From the NCBI RefSeq assembly GCF_000015265.1, contig NC_008699.1, positions 1,798,001-1,862,000 of the forward strand: a DNA stretch of 64,000 bases, written 5' to 3'. The stretch comes from Nocardioides sp. JS614. GTDB taxonomy: Bacteria > Actinomycetota > Actinomycetes > Propionibacteriales > Nocardioidaceae. How positions within the stretch are numbered: position 1 is the stretch's first letter; each line of letters opens with the position of its first letter. Both the position numbers and the translations under genes were made by a program. The notes beneath the pieces were generated by a model that had not been told where the DNA came from, did no database searches, and saw only the letters and a list, made by a program, of their open reading frames with translations. This document shows positions 31,775 through 41,463 of this stretch, piece by piece.

Positions 31775-34396
31775 GTGGTCCGGGTGCATGGCGGGGTGAA
31801 GTTCTACCGCGGCGCGGCGAAGGCGGCGCGCGCCTACGTCGAGCGTGATCGCTCGTGGGCCGATGACTACTACCTCGCCGAGGGCACCGGCGTCGCCGAG
31901 CGACTCACTGCGACCTCGGATGGTGTCGCAAGTGCGGGCCTGATGGACGGCGACACCTATGAGCAGTGGGTCGCCGGGATCGACATCGATACCGGGCGGA
32001 AGAAGGGCCGGGTCCGGGAGGACGCGAACGCGCTGCGTTTCGTCGAGGTCACCGTCAACGGTCCGAAAACCTGGTCGCTGGCCGCCGCGCTGCACCCAGA
32101 ACTCTCGATCGCGCTGGACGGAGCCCAGGAGAAGGCCGCCGCCGAGATCATCAGCTGGGTCGCCCAGCGTGCGACCACCCGGGTCGGTCCGCGTGGACGA
32201 CAGGTGCAGGTGCCGGTGGAGCGGATCGAGGCGGCGGTGATCCGGCACTACACGTCGCGGGCCGGCGACCCGCACCGTCATCTGCACCTTCAGGTCAACG
32301 CCCGCGTCTTCGCCGCCGGGGCGTGGCGGGGTCTGCACTCGGTGGGTGTGCGCGACATGATCGAGGCGATCAACGGGATCGGGCATGCAGCGGTCGCCAC
32401 GAACCCGGCGTTTCGAGCGGTGCTGGCCGCACATGGCTTCACTTTGGACGCCGAGACAGGGGAGATCGAGCAGCTCGCGTCCTACGTCGGGGCGTTCAGC
32501 GCTCGGACCAGTCAGATCCACCGCAACATCGACCGGTACGAAGCCGAGTGGCGGCGAGAGCATCCTGGTGAGGGGCCGGGGCCGCGGCTGCGTGAGATGT
32601 GGGATCGGCGGGCGTGGGCCGATGCGCGGCCGGACAAGGTCGTCCCCACGGATGGCGCTGACCTGGTTGCCAGGTGGAACGACGAGCTACGCGCCCTGGG
32701 CTACCGCGACCCAGCTGCCCCAGCCGCACTCGAGGCAACCCAGATCGCCTGGATCGACCGGGACGGGGCGGCAGACTGGGTGATCTCGCAGCTCGGATCG
32801 AAGCGCTCAGCATGGAACATCGCGGACGTTCGCGGCAAGGTCGAGGTCCTGCTGGCACAGACCAATCTGGTCGCGGAGTCCGCGGCACGCATCGAGCTTG
32901 CCGAGGACGTCACGGCTCGGGCCGCCGCTCGCTGTACGCCGCTGCTCACACGGTCGAACGTGCCCCAGCACGTCCGGGCCCTGACCTCCCAGCAGGTCCT
33001 CGCGGTCGAGGGCGACATCGTGCGTCGCCTCGCCTGCCGCGCCGAGACTCCCGCAAGGCGGGTCCGCCTTCAGGGGCGTGGGCTGACGCGGGTCGACCCC
33101 ACCCAGGCGGCCGTCGTGGGCACGCTGGCCGGCGATGGCCCGCTGGTCGTCGTGGAGGGCGCGGCCGGCGCCGGCAAGACCACCGCGCTGAGGTCGGCGC
33201 AGGCCACGCTGGCTCGGCAGGGGCATCGGCTGCTGGTGGTGACGCCGACGTTGAAGGCGGCCGAGGTCGCCGCCGCGGAGACCGACGCCGACGGGCACTC
33301 GGCCGCCTGGCTGATCCACCAGCACGGCTGGCGCTGGGACGACGACGGGCACTGGGCACGCCGACCCAACACCACACCCGACCCGGCCGCCCGGCTGAGA
33401 CCCGGTGATCTGCTGCTCATCGACGAGGCGGGCATGCTGGACCAGGACACCGCCCGCGCGCTCTTGACGATCGCCGACGAGGCCGGGGCGCGGGTCGCCC
33501 TGGTCGGCGACCGACACCAGCTACCCGCAGTCGGACGCGGCGGCGTACTCGACCACGCGATCGCGTGGGCCAACCCCACCGCCGTCGTGTCGTTGGAGAA
33601 GGTGCACCGGTTCACCGACCCCGACTACGCGGCACTCAGCCTGACGATGCGCAAGGGCGACAACCCGGAGGAGGTCTTCGACTCGCTCTACCGCCGCGGA
33701 CAGGTCGTCATCCATCCCAGCGACATCGAACGCGACCTCGCGTTGAGCCAGGCCGGTGCCGCCGGTGACCTCGTCGTTGCCGACACTCGCGAGCAGGTCG
33801 CCCGCCTGAACGCCGCAATCCGTGACCAGCGCCAAGTCACGGCCGAGTCCACCGTCTCGATGACCACGTCTCGCGGTGAACGGATCGGGATTGGTGACCG
33901 CGTGGCCACCCGCCGCAACGACCACGACCTCGGGGTCGCGAACCGGCAGACCTGGACCGTCACCGGCCTCGGCGAGGACGGCAGCCTCACCGTCCGCGGA
34001 CGAGGACGTGACCGGCTGCTCCCCGCGGAGTACGCGAACAGGTTCGTCGAGCTGGCCTACGCCACCACCGTCCACGGGGCACAGGGAGAGACCGTCGATG
34101 CCGCGCACGTCGCCATCGGGGACACCACCGGGGCTGCCGCGGCGTACGTCGCAATGACCCGCGGCCGGGAGCGCAACACCGCGCACCTGGTGGCCGAGTC
34201 CGTCGAGGATGCCCGCAGGCAGTGGGTCGAGGTCTTCGCCCGCGACCGTGCCGACCTCGGCCCGGCCCACGCGAAGCGGCAGGCGATCGAGGCCATCGAC
34301 CGGTACGGCAGCCAGCAGCGCCGGAGGCCGGCGCAAGGGCCCGTCGAGGAACCGCCACGACCCGTCCCGTCCTCCGGCAGCGGGATCGGCCTGTGA
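31775..34396 (+). CDS. MobF-family conjugative relaxase with helicase domain (TraA/TrwC-like)
   Basis: About 873 residues; GTG at 31775 is used, but TTG at 31766 or GTG at 31784 are possible. The TrwC relaxase domain (about 1-320) has the N-terminal tyrosines (RSWADDYYLAEGTG) and the metal triad AGDPHRHLHLQVNAR. A RecD-like helicase follows with Walker A VVEGAAGAGKTTALRS, Walker B LLIDEAGML, and C-terminal VHGAQGETVD and AYVAMTRGRERN. It would nick and unwind the element for transfer. Shorter than many actinobacterial MobF proteins, ending soon after helicase motif VI. Confidence 0.92.
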   Translation: MVRVHGGVKFYRGAAKAARAYVERDRSWADDYYLAEGTGVAERLTATSDGVASAGLMDGDTYEQWVAGIDIDTGRKKGRVREDANALRFVEVTVNGPKTWSLAAALHPELSIALDGAQEKAAAEIISWVAQRATTRVGPRGRQVQVPVERIEAAVIRHYTSRAGDPHRHLHLQVNARVFAAGAWRGLHSVGVRDMIEAINGIGHAAVATNPAFRAVLAAHGFTLDAETGEIEQLASYVGAFSARTSQIHRNIDRYEAEWRREHPGEGPGPRLREMWDRRAWADARPDKVVPTDGADLVARWNDELRALGYRDPAAPAALEATQIAWIDRDGAADWVISQLGSKRSAWNIADVRGKVEVLLAQTNLVAESAARIELAEDVTARAAARCTPLLTRSNVPQHVRALTSQQVLAVEGDIVRRLACRAETPARRVRLQGRGLTRVDPTQAAVVGTLAGDGPLVVVEGAAGAGKTTALRSAQATLARQGHRLLVVTPTLKAAEVAAAETDADGHSAAWLIHQHGWRWDDDGHWARRPNTTPDPAARLRPGDLLLIDEAGMLDQDTARALLTIADEAGARVALVGDRHQLPAVGRGGVLDHAIAWANPTAVVSLEKVHRFTDPDYAALSLTMRKGDNPEEVFDSLYRRGQVVIHPSDIERDLALSQAGAAGDLVVADTREQVARLNAAIRDQRQVTAESTVSMTTSRGERIGIGDRVATRRNDHDLGVANRQTWTVTGLGEDGSLTVRGRGRDRLLPAEYANRFVELAYATTVHGAQGETVDAAHVAIGDTTGAAAAYVAMTRGRERNTAHLVAESVEDARRQWVEVFARDRADLGPAHAKRQAIEAIDRYGSQQRRRPAQGPVEEPPRPVPSSGSGIGL

Positions 34397-34410
34397 GACC
34401 CGCCAGTGAC

Positions 34411-35025
34411 TCACTGACGCGGCTTGCGCCGGCGGACCGGTCGCCACTCGACGCCGATCTCGCCTGCGAGCCACGCGCTGAATCCGGCAGGGTCGCGGGG
34501 CTGTTTGTCCTGGGGGGCGGTGGCCGCGTCGACGACAGGCTGCCACGCTGCCCGGATCACGCTCGGAAGGTTCAGCCGCTCCCAAACCTGCATCAACAAG
34601 ATCCCGTCGACGGAGTCGAGCATCAGATCGATGGCGCCGAGCCCGATGACCCACGCGTAGTAGTCGATGCGCTCGGCCTCGTTCGACAGGTCCCAGACGA
34701 GCGGTCGGCGGGACTTGGCGAGGTATCCCAGAACCTGGATCTTGCTGAAGCAGTCCGGCATCGGCACCGACCAGAGCTTTTCGGGCACGACGTACCGGCC
34801 GATCTCGGGGTCCTGCCGAGTGTCGAAGTCGATGATCGGCTTGATCGTGAGCTCGGCGTCGGCGGACTCCAGGAGCCGCTCCACCACCTCCAAGGTCGGC
34901 GACTTGCGGCGGGACTCGTACTCCGAGACCGACGATTGCGCGGTGCCCGCCTTCATCGCCAGCTGCGCCTGCGACAGACCCGCGGCCTTGCGGGCGATCT
35001 CGATGACCGTCTTCGGCGGGTACAT
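34411..35025 (-). CDS. XRE-family HTH regulator with unknown C-terminal domain
   Basis: 204 residues. Residues about 5-60 form an HTH_3 domain (IARKAAGLSQAQLAMKAGTAQSSVSEYESRRKSPTLEVVERLL). The remaining 140 residues (for example RPLVWDLSNEAERIDYYAWV and LLMQVWERLNLPSVIRAAW) match nothing I recognise. ATG at 35025 lies 6 nt after TATCCT, beside an imperfect palindrome, which suggests autoregulation. Divergent from xis-int, so it likely controls excision. An antitoxin-like role is possible, but no partner toxin is visible. Confidence 0.82.
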   Translation of the reverse strand: MYPPKTVIEIARKAAGLSQAQLAMKAGTAQSSVSEYESRRKSPTLEVVERLLESADAELTIKPIIDFDTRQDPEIGRYVVPEKLWSVPMPDCFSKIQVLGYLAKSRRPLVWDLSNEAERIDYYAWVIGLGAIDLMLDSVDGILLMQVWERLNLPSVIRAAWQPVVDAATAPQDKQPRDPAGFSAWLAGEIGVEWRPVRRRKPRQ

Positions 35026-35031
35026 GGCCGC

Positions 35032-35052
35032 AGGATATCGCTGATCATCGAT
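35032..35052 (-). promoter_or_regulatory. Promoter and candidate operator of the XRE gene
   Basis: TATCCT -10 (35032-35037, minus strand) 6 nt before the ATG, overlapped by the imperfect palindrome ATCGCTGATCATCGAT (35037-35052) centred on TGATCA. Confidence 0.45.
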
Positions 35053-35123
35053 TGGGAGGGCCTGCACACCTACTGGGTGAGGTCGAGAACCGCTTGGCCT
35101 CATCGACCAGCGAGGAGCACACC

Positions 35124-35366
35124 ATGACCGCACAGCAGATGAACCCCGACGACAACCGCCGCCCGTCGAAGAGCCTCGGCGACGAGATGCTCAGCCTCCA
35201 GGAAGCCTGCGCCTTCCTCCGCGTTCCCGAAGGCACCCTGCGCTACTGGCGCCACCTCGGCGCGGGGCCCCGCAGCTTCAAGGTCGGCCGCCACGTCCGC
35301 TATTGGCGCGCCGACCTCGTCCTCTGGCTCACCGAACAGACCAACCGCGCACAGGGCCGCCGCTGA
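35124..35366 (+). CDS. Excisionase-type MerR-like HTH protein
   Basis: 80 residues. A winged-helix pattern typical of small Xis/AlpA proteins: MLSLQEACAFLRVPEGTLRYWRHLGAGP then FKVGRHVRYWRADLVLWL. Ribosome site GAGGAGC precedes the ATG at 35124. It lies 58 nt before the integrase gene on the same strand, so it should set the direction of recombination. Confidence 0.9.
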   Translation: MTAQQMNPDDNRRPSKSLGDEMLSLQEACAFLRVPEGTLRYWRHLGAGPRSFKVGRHVRYWRADLVLWLTEQTNRAQGRR

Positions 35367-35424
35367 CAGTCCCAGACGTCCGATCCCGGAGAGACGATGG
35401 AGCAAGCACGAGAGGACCACCAAC

Positions 35425-36561
35425 ATGGCAGCAAACATCGCGAAGCGGCCGAACGGCCGATGGCGGGCCCGATACCGCGACGACACTGGGCGAGAGCATG
35501 CCCGACATTTCGTGCGCAAGGTTGACGCCCAGGCGTGGCTCGACGAGCAGACCGCCAGGATGGTGCGGGGGGAGTGGGCCGACCCGAGGGCTGGACGGGA
35601 GTTGCTCAGCGCGTATGCAACCCGTTGGCAGTCGGTCCAGGTCTCATCTCCGGGAACGGCGCGGATCGTCGACAACGCGCTGCGACTCCACATCCTGCCG
35701 CGGCTCGGAAGCGAGCGCGTCGCCAACATCCGCCGGAGCGACGTACAGGCCTTCGTGAAGTGGCTCGAGAGCCGCGAGCTTCGGCCGGCCACCGAGAGCC
35801 AGCCGGCACGCACCCTGTCAGCTGGAAGCGTCCGGAACATCTATGAGGTGCTCGCGCGTGTCATGGACGCCGCAGTGGAGGATCGGGTCATCGCGGTCAG
35901 TCCTTGTCGCCGAATCGCCCTGCCGAAGGGCCACGACGACGAGGTCGAGGTCCCGACACTCGACGAGATCGATCGCGTCCGTGATGCGCTGGCCGAGCGA
36001 TGGCAGGTGCTCCCCGTCGTGCTCGCCGGCTCCGGACTGCGCGTCGGCGAGCTGCTCGGGCTCAGGCTGTCCGATGTCGACTTCCTGCGCCGGTCGATCC
36101 GTGTCGAGCGACAGCGCCTGCAAACGAATCAGATCGCTCCGTTGAAGTCGAAGGCCTCGCGGCGGAGGGTCCCCGTCGGCCAGGTGGTGATCGACGCACT
36201 CGCGGCTCACCTCGCTTCGTATCCACCGACCGAGGAGGCCTTGTTCACCGACGAGTTCGGCAAGCCCCTGACCTACCGGCGCTGGAAGAGGCTCGTCAGC
36301 GACGCAGCCAAGGTCGCCGGCGCCGAGATCACGTCGCACTCCTTCCGGCACTTCGCCGCCTCCGCGCTGATCTCCGGGGGCGCGTCGGTGAAGCAGGTGC
36401 AGGCTTTCCTCGGGCATGCGTCGGCGGTCGTGACACTGCGGACGTACGCCCACCTATGGCCAGGCGACGAGGACCGGACCCGGAAGGTGCTCGACGCCGC
36501 TCTCGGACCGCTCGGAGCCCGTGCGGACTCCGTGCGGACCGAGGTGGCGCCGGAGGGGTAA
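35425..36561 (+). CDS. Site-specific tyrosine integrase
   Basis: 378 residues. N-terminal arm-binding region (GRWRARYRDDTGREHARHF), SAM-like core-binding domain (about 60-160) and catalytic domain with Arg in GSGLRVGELLGL, HxxR as SHSFRHFAASAL, the second His in LGHASAVVTL and the nucleophile Tyr in LRTYAHLWP. Ends 30 nt before the right att repeat, confirming it as the enzyme that inserted this element at sodN. Confidence 0.95.
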   Translation: MAANIAKRPNGRWRARYRDDTGREHARHFVRKVDAQAWLDEQTARMVRGEWADPRAGRELLSAYATRWQSVQVSSPGTARIVDNALRLHILPRLGSERVANIRRSDVQAFVKWLESRELRPATESQPARTLSAGSVRNIYEVLARVMDAAVEDRVIAVSPCRRIALPKGHDDEVEVPTLDEIDRVRDALAERWQVLPVVLAGSGLRVGELLGLRLSDVDFLRRSIRVERQRLQTNQIAPLKSKASRRRVPVGQVVIDALAAHLASYPPTEEALFTDEFGKPLTYRRWKRLVSDAAKVAGAEITSHSFRHFAASALISGGASVKQVQAFLGHASAVVTLRTYAHLWPGDEDRTRKVLDAALGPLGARADSVRTEVAPEG

Positions 36562-36562
36562 A

Positions 36563-36585
36563 CGCGCAGGTCAGTCGCCTGCGCG
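36563..36585 (+). terminator. Hairpin between integrase stop and att
   Basis: CGCGCAGG (36563-36570) pairs with CCTGCGCG (36578-36585) around a 7-nt loop. Terminator of the integrase gene or an integrase arm structure. Confidence 0.5.
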
Positions 36586-36590
36586 CGAAA

Positions 36591-36609
36591 TCAGGCCTTC
36601 TTGGTCTCC
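36591..36609. repeat. att direct repeat, right copy (sodN 3' end)
   Basis: Exact 19-bp match to 22264-22282, here forming the last five codons, the stop codon and one more base of sodN. Confidence 0.9.
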
Positions 36610-36992
36610 CAGAAGATCTCGGCGATCTGGTCGATCTTCGCGAGCAGCTCGTCGGCCTTGCCGGCGTCGAGCTCACCCTTCGTGCCGGCGGCGCCGGCCA
36701 GCTTGGTGGCCTCGTTCACGAGCGTGTGCAGCTGGGGGTACTTCTCGAAGTGCGGCGGCTTGAAGTAGTCGGTCCACAGCACCCAGAGGTGGTGCTTGAC
36801 CAGCTCGGAGCGCTGCTCCTTGATGAGGATCGCTCGGGTGCGGAAGTCCGGGTCGTCGTTGTCGGCGACCTTGGCGATGATGGCCTTGATGGACTCCGCC
36901 TCGATGCGCGCCTGCGCGGGGTCGTACACGCCGCAGGGAAGATCGCAGTGGGCGGAAACCTCGAGGGTGGGGGCGAACAGTCGCACAAACAT
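36591..36992 (-). CDS. sodN: Nickel superoxide dismutase
   Basis: 133 residues. After the 14-residue leader MFVRLFAPTLEVSA comes the nickel hook HCDLPCGVY, in which the mature N-terminal His and two Cys bind nickel. The helical remainder (IEAESIKAIIAKVADNDDP, LWTDYFKPPHFEKYP, IFWETKKA) matches Ni-SOD. It disproportionates superoxide in the cytoplasm as a hexamer. The leader must be removed by the SodX protease, encoded divergently. The element's integration preserves the C-terminus. Confidence 0.96.
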   Translation of the reverse strand: MFVRLFAPTLEVSAHCDLPCGVYDPAQARIEAESIKAIIAKVADNDDPDFRTRAILIKEQRSELVKHHLWVLWTDYFKPPHFEKYPQLHTLVNEATKLAGAAGTKGELDAGKADELLAKIDQIAEIFWETKKA

Positions 36993-37079
36993 GCGGATCC
37001 TCTCGTCTTCGGTTGTCCGTGGGGTTCGACTGCGACACTACTCCGCGTGCGAGGAGCAGGACGAGGAGCGTCTTCCGCC

Positions 37080-37421
37080 GTGGAACGCGGGCCGCGCTGG
37101 GGCTTCGCCGTCGTCAGCGGTCGGTCCATGACGCCGCTGCTCGCGCCGGGCGACCGGCTGCTGGTGTCCTACCGGCGCCCGGCCCGACCGGGCGCGGTGG
37201 TGGTCGCCCGGCTGGCCGACGGGACGGTCGCGGTCAAGCGCGCAGCACAGCGTCGTACGACGCGCACCGGTCAGGCGGGATGGTGGCTGCTCAGCGACAA
37301 CCCCGACGAGGGCGTCGACTCCCGACACCGCGGGGTGGTCCCCGACGACCAGGTCCTCGCCGTCGTGACCGCTCGGATCTGGCCGCGGCCGCGCCGGCTG
37401 CGAGCCGCTGTGCCAGACTGA
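37080..37421 (+). CDS. sodX: Nickel-SOD maturation protease SodX (S26-like)
   Basis: 113 residues from a GTG preceded by GAGGAG; an in-frame GTG at 37047 lacks a ribosome site. Catalytic serine in VVSGRSMTPLLAPGD, lysine in DGTVAVKRA and the box LLSDNPDEGVDSRHRG. There is no membrane helix, as expected for the cytosolic S26-type enzyme that exposes the Ni-SOD N-terminal histidine. Divergent from sodN. Confidence 0.9.
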   Translation: MERGPRWGFAVVSGRSMTPLLAPGDRLLVSYRRPARPGAVVVARLADGTVAVKRAAQRRTTRTGQAGWWLLSDNPDEGVDSRHRGVVPDDQVLAVVTARIWPRPRRLRAAVPD

Positions 37422-37509
37422 CGCCGGGAGAACCCCGGAGGACGAGGTTCCGCGCACCACCCCTGCGCGTCGAGCCGGACCTCCCCCACACGCCGCCCCA
37501 CGGGAGAGT

Positions 37510-37515
37510 CAGAAT
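37510..37515 (+). promoter_or_regulatory. -10 hexamer (CAGAAT) of the malic enzyme gene
   Basis: CAGAAT, 6 nt before the ATG at 37522; leaderless geometry. Confidence 0.4.
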
Positions 37516-37521
37516 CAGGTC

Positions 37522-38712
<1,191 letters not shown>

Positions 38713-38719
38713 GGACGGG

Positions 38720-38725
38720 TAGGTT
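38720..38725 (+). promoter_or_regulatory. -10 hexamer (TAGGTT) of the MDR-type oxidoreductase gene
   Basis: TAGGTT, 6 nt before the ATG at 38732; leaderless geometry. Confidence 0.5.
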
Positions 38726-38731
38726 CGGACA

Positions 38732-39709
38732 ATGTTCGCCGTCTACGCCGACCGGTTCTCCAAGGACGACCCGCTCTCCGCCCTGCAGGTGGGGGAGCGC
38801 CCGGATCCAGCGGACTCGGGGATCCCCGACGGGTGGACCACGGTCACCGTGAAGGCCGCCTCGCTCAACCACCACGACCTGTTCTCGCTGCGCGGGGTCG
38901 GGCTGCGCGAGGAGGCGCTGCCGATGATCCTCGGCTGCGACGCCGCCGGGTACGACGAGGACGGCAACGAGGTCGTCGTCCACGCGGTGATCAGCGACCC
39001 GTCCTGGACCGGCGACGAGACCCTCGACCCGAAGCGGTCGCTGCTCTCCGAGCGCTACCAGGGCACGTTCGCCGAGCGGGTCGCCGTACCCCGCCGCAAC
39101 GTCGTCCCCAAGCCGGCCTCGCTGTCCTTCGAGGAGGCCGCCTGCCTGCCGACCGCCTGGCTCACGGCCTACCGGATGCTGTTCACCCGCGGTGAGCTGC
39201 GCGCCGGCGAGACCGTCCTCGTGCAGGGCGCCGGGGGCGGCGTCGCGACCGCCGTGATCACCCTGGCCCGGGCGGCCGGGCTGCGCGTGCTCGTGACCAG
39301 CCGCGACGAGTCCAAGCGCGCCCGCGCGCTCGAGCTCGGCGCGCACGAGGCCTTCGAGTCCGGAGCGCGGCTGCCGGTCAAGGTCGACGCCGTCATGGAG
39401 ACCGTCGGCAAGGCCACCTGGGCGCACTCCATCCGCTCACTGCGCCCGGGCGGGCGCATCGTCACGTCCGGCACCACCTCCGGGCCGGACGTCGACGACG
39501 CCGAGCTCACCCGGATCTTCTTCCTCCAGCTCAGCGTGGTCGGCTCGACGATGGGCACCCGCGCCGAGCTCGCCGCGCTGGTCTCCCTGCTCGACGCCTC
39601 GGGCGCGCGCCCGCTGGTCGACCGCACGCTGCCGATGACCGAGGCCCGCGCCGGCTTCGCAGCGATGCTCGAGGGCGAGCAGTTCGGGAAGATCGTCTTC
39701 ACCCGATGA
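38732..39709 (+). CDS. MDR-family zinc-type alcohol dehydrogenase / quinone oxidoreductase
   Basis: 325 residues. GroES-like N-domain with VKAASLNHHDLFSLRGVG and LGCDAAGYDEDGNEV, then a Rossmann domain with VLVQGAGGGVATAVITLARAAG and VDAVMETVGKATW, ending IVFTR. The zinc-binding cysteines of classical ADHs are lacking, favouring a quinone-oxidoreductase-like enzyme. Overlaps the SDR gene by 4 nt (ATGA), so both are in one operon. Confidence 0.9.
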   Translation: MFAVYADRFSKDDPLSALQVGERPDPADSGIPDGWTTVTVKAASLNHHDLFSLRGVGLREEALPMILGCDAAGYDEDGNEVVVHAVISDPSWTGDETLDPKRSLLSERYQGTFAERVAVPRRNVVPKPASLSFEEAACLPTAWLTAYRMLFTRGELRAGETVLVQGAGGGVATAVITLARAAGLRVLVTSRDESKRARALELGAHEAFESGARLPVKVDAVMETVGKATWAHSIRSLRPGGRIVTSGTTSGPDVDDAELTRIFFLQLSVVGSTMGTRAELAALVSLLDASGARPLVDRTLPMTEARAGFAAMLEGEQFGKIVFTR

Positions 39710-40389
39710 TCCACCTCCTCACCGGGGCCGGGTCGGGCATCGGCGCGGAGCTGGCCCGCCGGCTGCACGAGCGCGGCGACGACCTGGTCCTGCTGGCGCG
39801 CTCACCGGAGCGGGCGGCGGAGCTGCGCACGGCCTACGCCGGCGCGACGGTCCTCGTGGCCGACCTGGCCCGGCCGGAGTCCGTGGAGTCGCTCGACCTG
39901 CCCGACGGACTGGACTCGGTGGTGCACGCGGCCGGGGTCGTCGAGCTGGGCGCCGTGGCCGCGCTCTCGGTGGCGGACTGGACCTCGCAGCTGCGGGTCA
40001 ACCTGGTCGCGCCCGCCGCGCTGACCCGGGTGGCACTCCCCGCGCTGCGTGCCCGCCGCGGCACCGTGGTCTTCGTCAACTCCAGTGCCGGGCGGACCGC
40101 CCACCCGTCGTGGTCGGCGTACGCCGCCTCCAAGCACGGGCTGCGCGCCCTCGCGGACGCACTGCGCGCCGAGGAGGCGGAGCACGGCGTCCGCGTGAGC
40201 ACCGTCTTCCCGGGTCGCACGGCCACGCCGATGCAGGAGAAGGTGCACCGGCAGGAGGGCAGGGAGTACGACGCCGCCCGGTGGGTCCGGCCCGAGACCG
40301 TCGCCGACACGATCCTGCACGTGCTCGACCTGCCGGCCGACGCGACGATCCCGGAAGTGGTGGTCAGGCCGGGCCCGAGCGCCAGTTGA
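39706..40389 (+). CDS. Short-chain dehydrogenase/reductase
   Basis: 227 residues. Cofactor motif TGAGSGIGAELARRL, then HAAGVVELG, catalytic FVNSSAG and YAASKHG (Tyr and Lys). Substrate unknown. It overlaps the MDR oxidoreductase by 4 nt, so both may act on related carbonyl substrates. Its 3' end overlaps the convergent tetR gene by 26 nt. Confidence 0.92.
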   Translation: MIHLLTGAGSGIGAELARRLHERGDDLVLLARSPERAAELRTAYAGATVLVADLARPESVESLDLPDGLDSVVHAAGVVELGAVAALSVADWTSQLRVNLVAPAALTRVALPALRARRGTVVFVNSSAGRTAHPSWSAYAASKHGLRALADALRAEEAEHGVRVSTVFPGRTATPMQEKVHRQEGREYDAARWVRPETVADTILHVLDLPADATIPEVVVRPGPSAS

Positions 40390-41017
40390 GGGCGCCGATC
40401 AGCACCATCCGCAGCTGCACCCGCGCCTGCTCGACGAGCGCCTGCTCGGCGGCCGGGCCGTCGGCCGTCAGGATCGCTTCGGCGGTGGAGACCATGGCCG
40501 TGACGATCAGGTCGGAGAGGATCCGCAGGTCGCGCGCGGACCACGTGTCGGTGCCCGGCAGCCGGGCCAGGTCGCTGGCCAGCTCGTGCTCGAACAACGC
40601 GATCTGGTCCCGGATCGCGCGCCGCACCGCCGGCAACCCGGCGGCCCGCTCCCGGGCGATGAACGAGAAGTGCGCGCGTTGCTGGTGGACGTGGTCCACC
40701 AGGATCCCGATCGAGCGGTCGACGATGTCGGCCAGGGCCGGGTCGCCGCGGCGGATGTCGCGCAGCATCGTGCGCAGCGACACGAACGACTCGTCGACGA
40801 GCGCGACCCCGAGCGCCTCGACGGAGTCGAAGTGCCGGTAGAACGCGGTCGGCACGATGCCGACCTCCTTCGCCACCTGGCGCAAGGAGAGGGCCGCCAT
40901 CGTGGTCTCCGAGGACAGCTCGAGGGCCGCGTCGAGGATCGCCCGCCGGGTGCGCTCCTTGCGGGCCATGCGCGACATCGGCTCCGCCGCCGCGCTCCCC
41001 GCCGTCACCTCAGGCAT
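40364..41017 (-). CDS. TetR-family transcriptional regulator
   Basis: 217 residues. HTH at about 15-65: RRAILDAALELSSETTMAALSLRQVAKEVGIVPTAFYRHFDSVEALG. The C-terminal ligand-binding domain is helical; FSFIARERAAGLPAVRRAI resembles FabR/AlkX-like lipid-responsive regulators. Start ATG is 6 nt after TAGCCT. Convergent overlap with the SDR gene and divergent from the 78-residue protein; target genes unknown. Confidence 0.9.
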   Translation of the reverse strand: MPEVTAGSAAAEPMSRMARKERTRRAILDAALELSSETTMAALSLRQVAKEVGIVPTAFYRHFDSVEALGVALVDESFVSLRTMLRDIRRGDPALADIVDRSIGILVDHVHQQRAHFSFIARERAAGLPAVRRAIRDQIALFEHELASDLARLPGTDTWSARDLRILSDLIVTAMVSTAEAILTADGPAAEQALVEQARVQLRMVLIGALNWRSGPA

Positions 41018-41023
41018 GACGTC

Positions 41024-41029
41024 AGGCTA
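41024..41029 (-). promoter_or_regulatory. -10 hexamer (TAGCCT) of the tetR gene
   Basis: TAGCCT on the minus strand, 6 nt before the ATG at 41017; leaderless geometry. Confidence 0.5.
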
Positions 41030-41040
41030 GTGGTGCGCGT

Positions 41041-41055
41041 CTCCCTGTGAGGGAG
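41041..41055. promoter_or_regulatory. Palindrome CTCCCT-GTG-AGGGAG
   Basis: Perfect 6-bp arms in the region between divergent tetR and the 78-aa gene; candidate TetR operator. Confidence 0.35.
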
Positions 41056-41097
41056 CCGACCCTTCCGACGCGGGCGTGCGCAGGTGACACTGGTGCC

Positions 41098-41334
41098 ATG
41101 CGCGACCGCCTGAGCAGCTCAGAGATCCGCAAGGACGCCATCCAGGGCACGGTCGAGGCCGCGGCCTCGACCGCGGGCCAGGTCGCCACCATCCTCACGG
41201 GCGCGGTCCGCGACGTGGCGTCCGCGATCGGTGGCTTCGCGACCGAGGTCTTCGAGATCCGCGACTCCGCTCGCAAGGCGACCGCCGAGCACGGGTCGCC
41301 GGGCGGGGCACCGGGCGAGCGCGACGACGACTGA
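41098..41334 (+). CDS. Small conserved-looking hypothetical protein
   Basis: 78 residues. I recognise no family. The middle (GTVEAAASTAGQVATILTGAVRDVASAIGGFATEVFEI) is an amphipathic to weakly hydrophobic helix, flanked by charged ends, with an acidic C-terminus (ERDDD). ATG at 41098 is used in preference to a longer frame opening at 41047. Followed by a 16-bp palindromic terminator. Confidence 0.6.
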   Translation: MRDRLSSSEIRKDAIQGTVEAAASTAGQVATILTGAVRDVASAIGGFATEVFEIRDSARKATAEHGSPGGAPGERDDD

Positions 41335-41347
41335 CCCGGACGAAAGT

Positions 41348-41363
41348 CCACCCGATCGGGTGG
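41348..41363. terminator. 16-bp perfect palindrome after the 78-aa gene
   Basis: CCACCCGATCGGGTGG; compact GC-rich structure 14 nt past the stop codon. Between it and 41463 no gene is seen. Confidence 0.45.
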
Positions 41364-41463
41364 GTTCGGGAGCTGTCGGGTGCGGGCACTGGGTGAGTGC
41401 ACGCGGCACGGCCCCGGAGCCACCACTCACGCAGCGGCAGCTCACGGGGCCCTGCCCGTGCGC

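Larger units (their letters stand above)
22264..36609. mobile_element. Integrative mobilizable element inserted in the 3' end of sodN
   Basis: The 19-bp sequence TCAGGCCTTCTTGGTCTCC occurs at both ends, 22264-22282 and 36591-36609. The right copy is the last codons and stop of intact sodN (ETKKA-stop). Between them, 14.3 kb contain integrase, excisionase, XRE regulator, MobF relaxase-helicase, an IS110-family gene and a peptide-export operon, the last visibly less GC-rich than flanking DNA. No type IV secretion or coupling protein gene is present, so transfer would need a helper. Integrase lies directly beside the right att copy, as usual. Confidence 0.9.
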
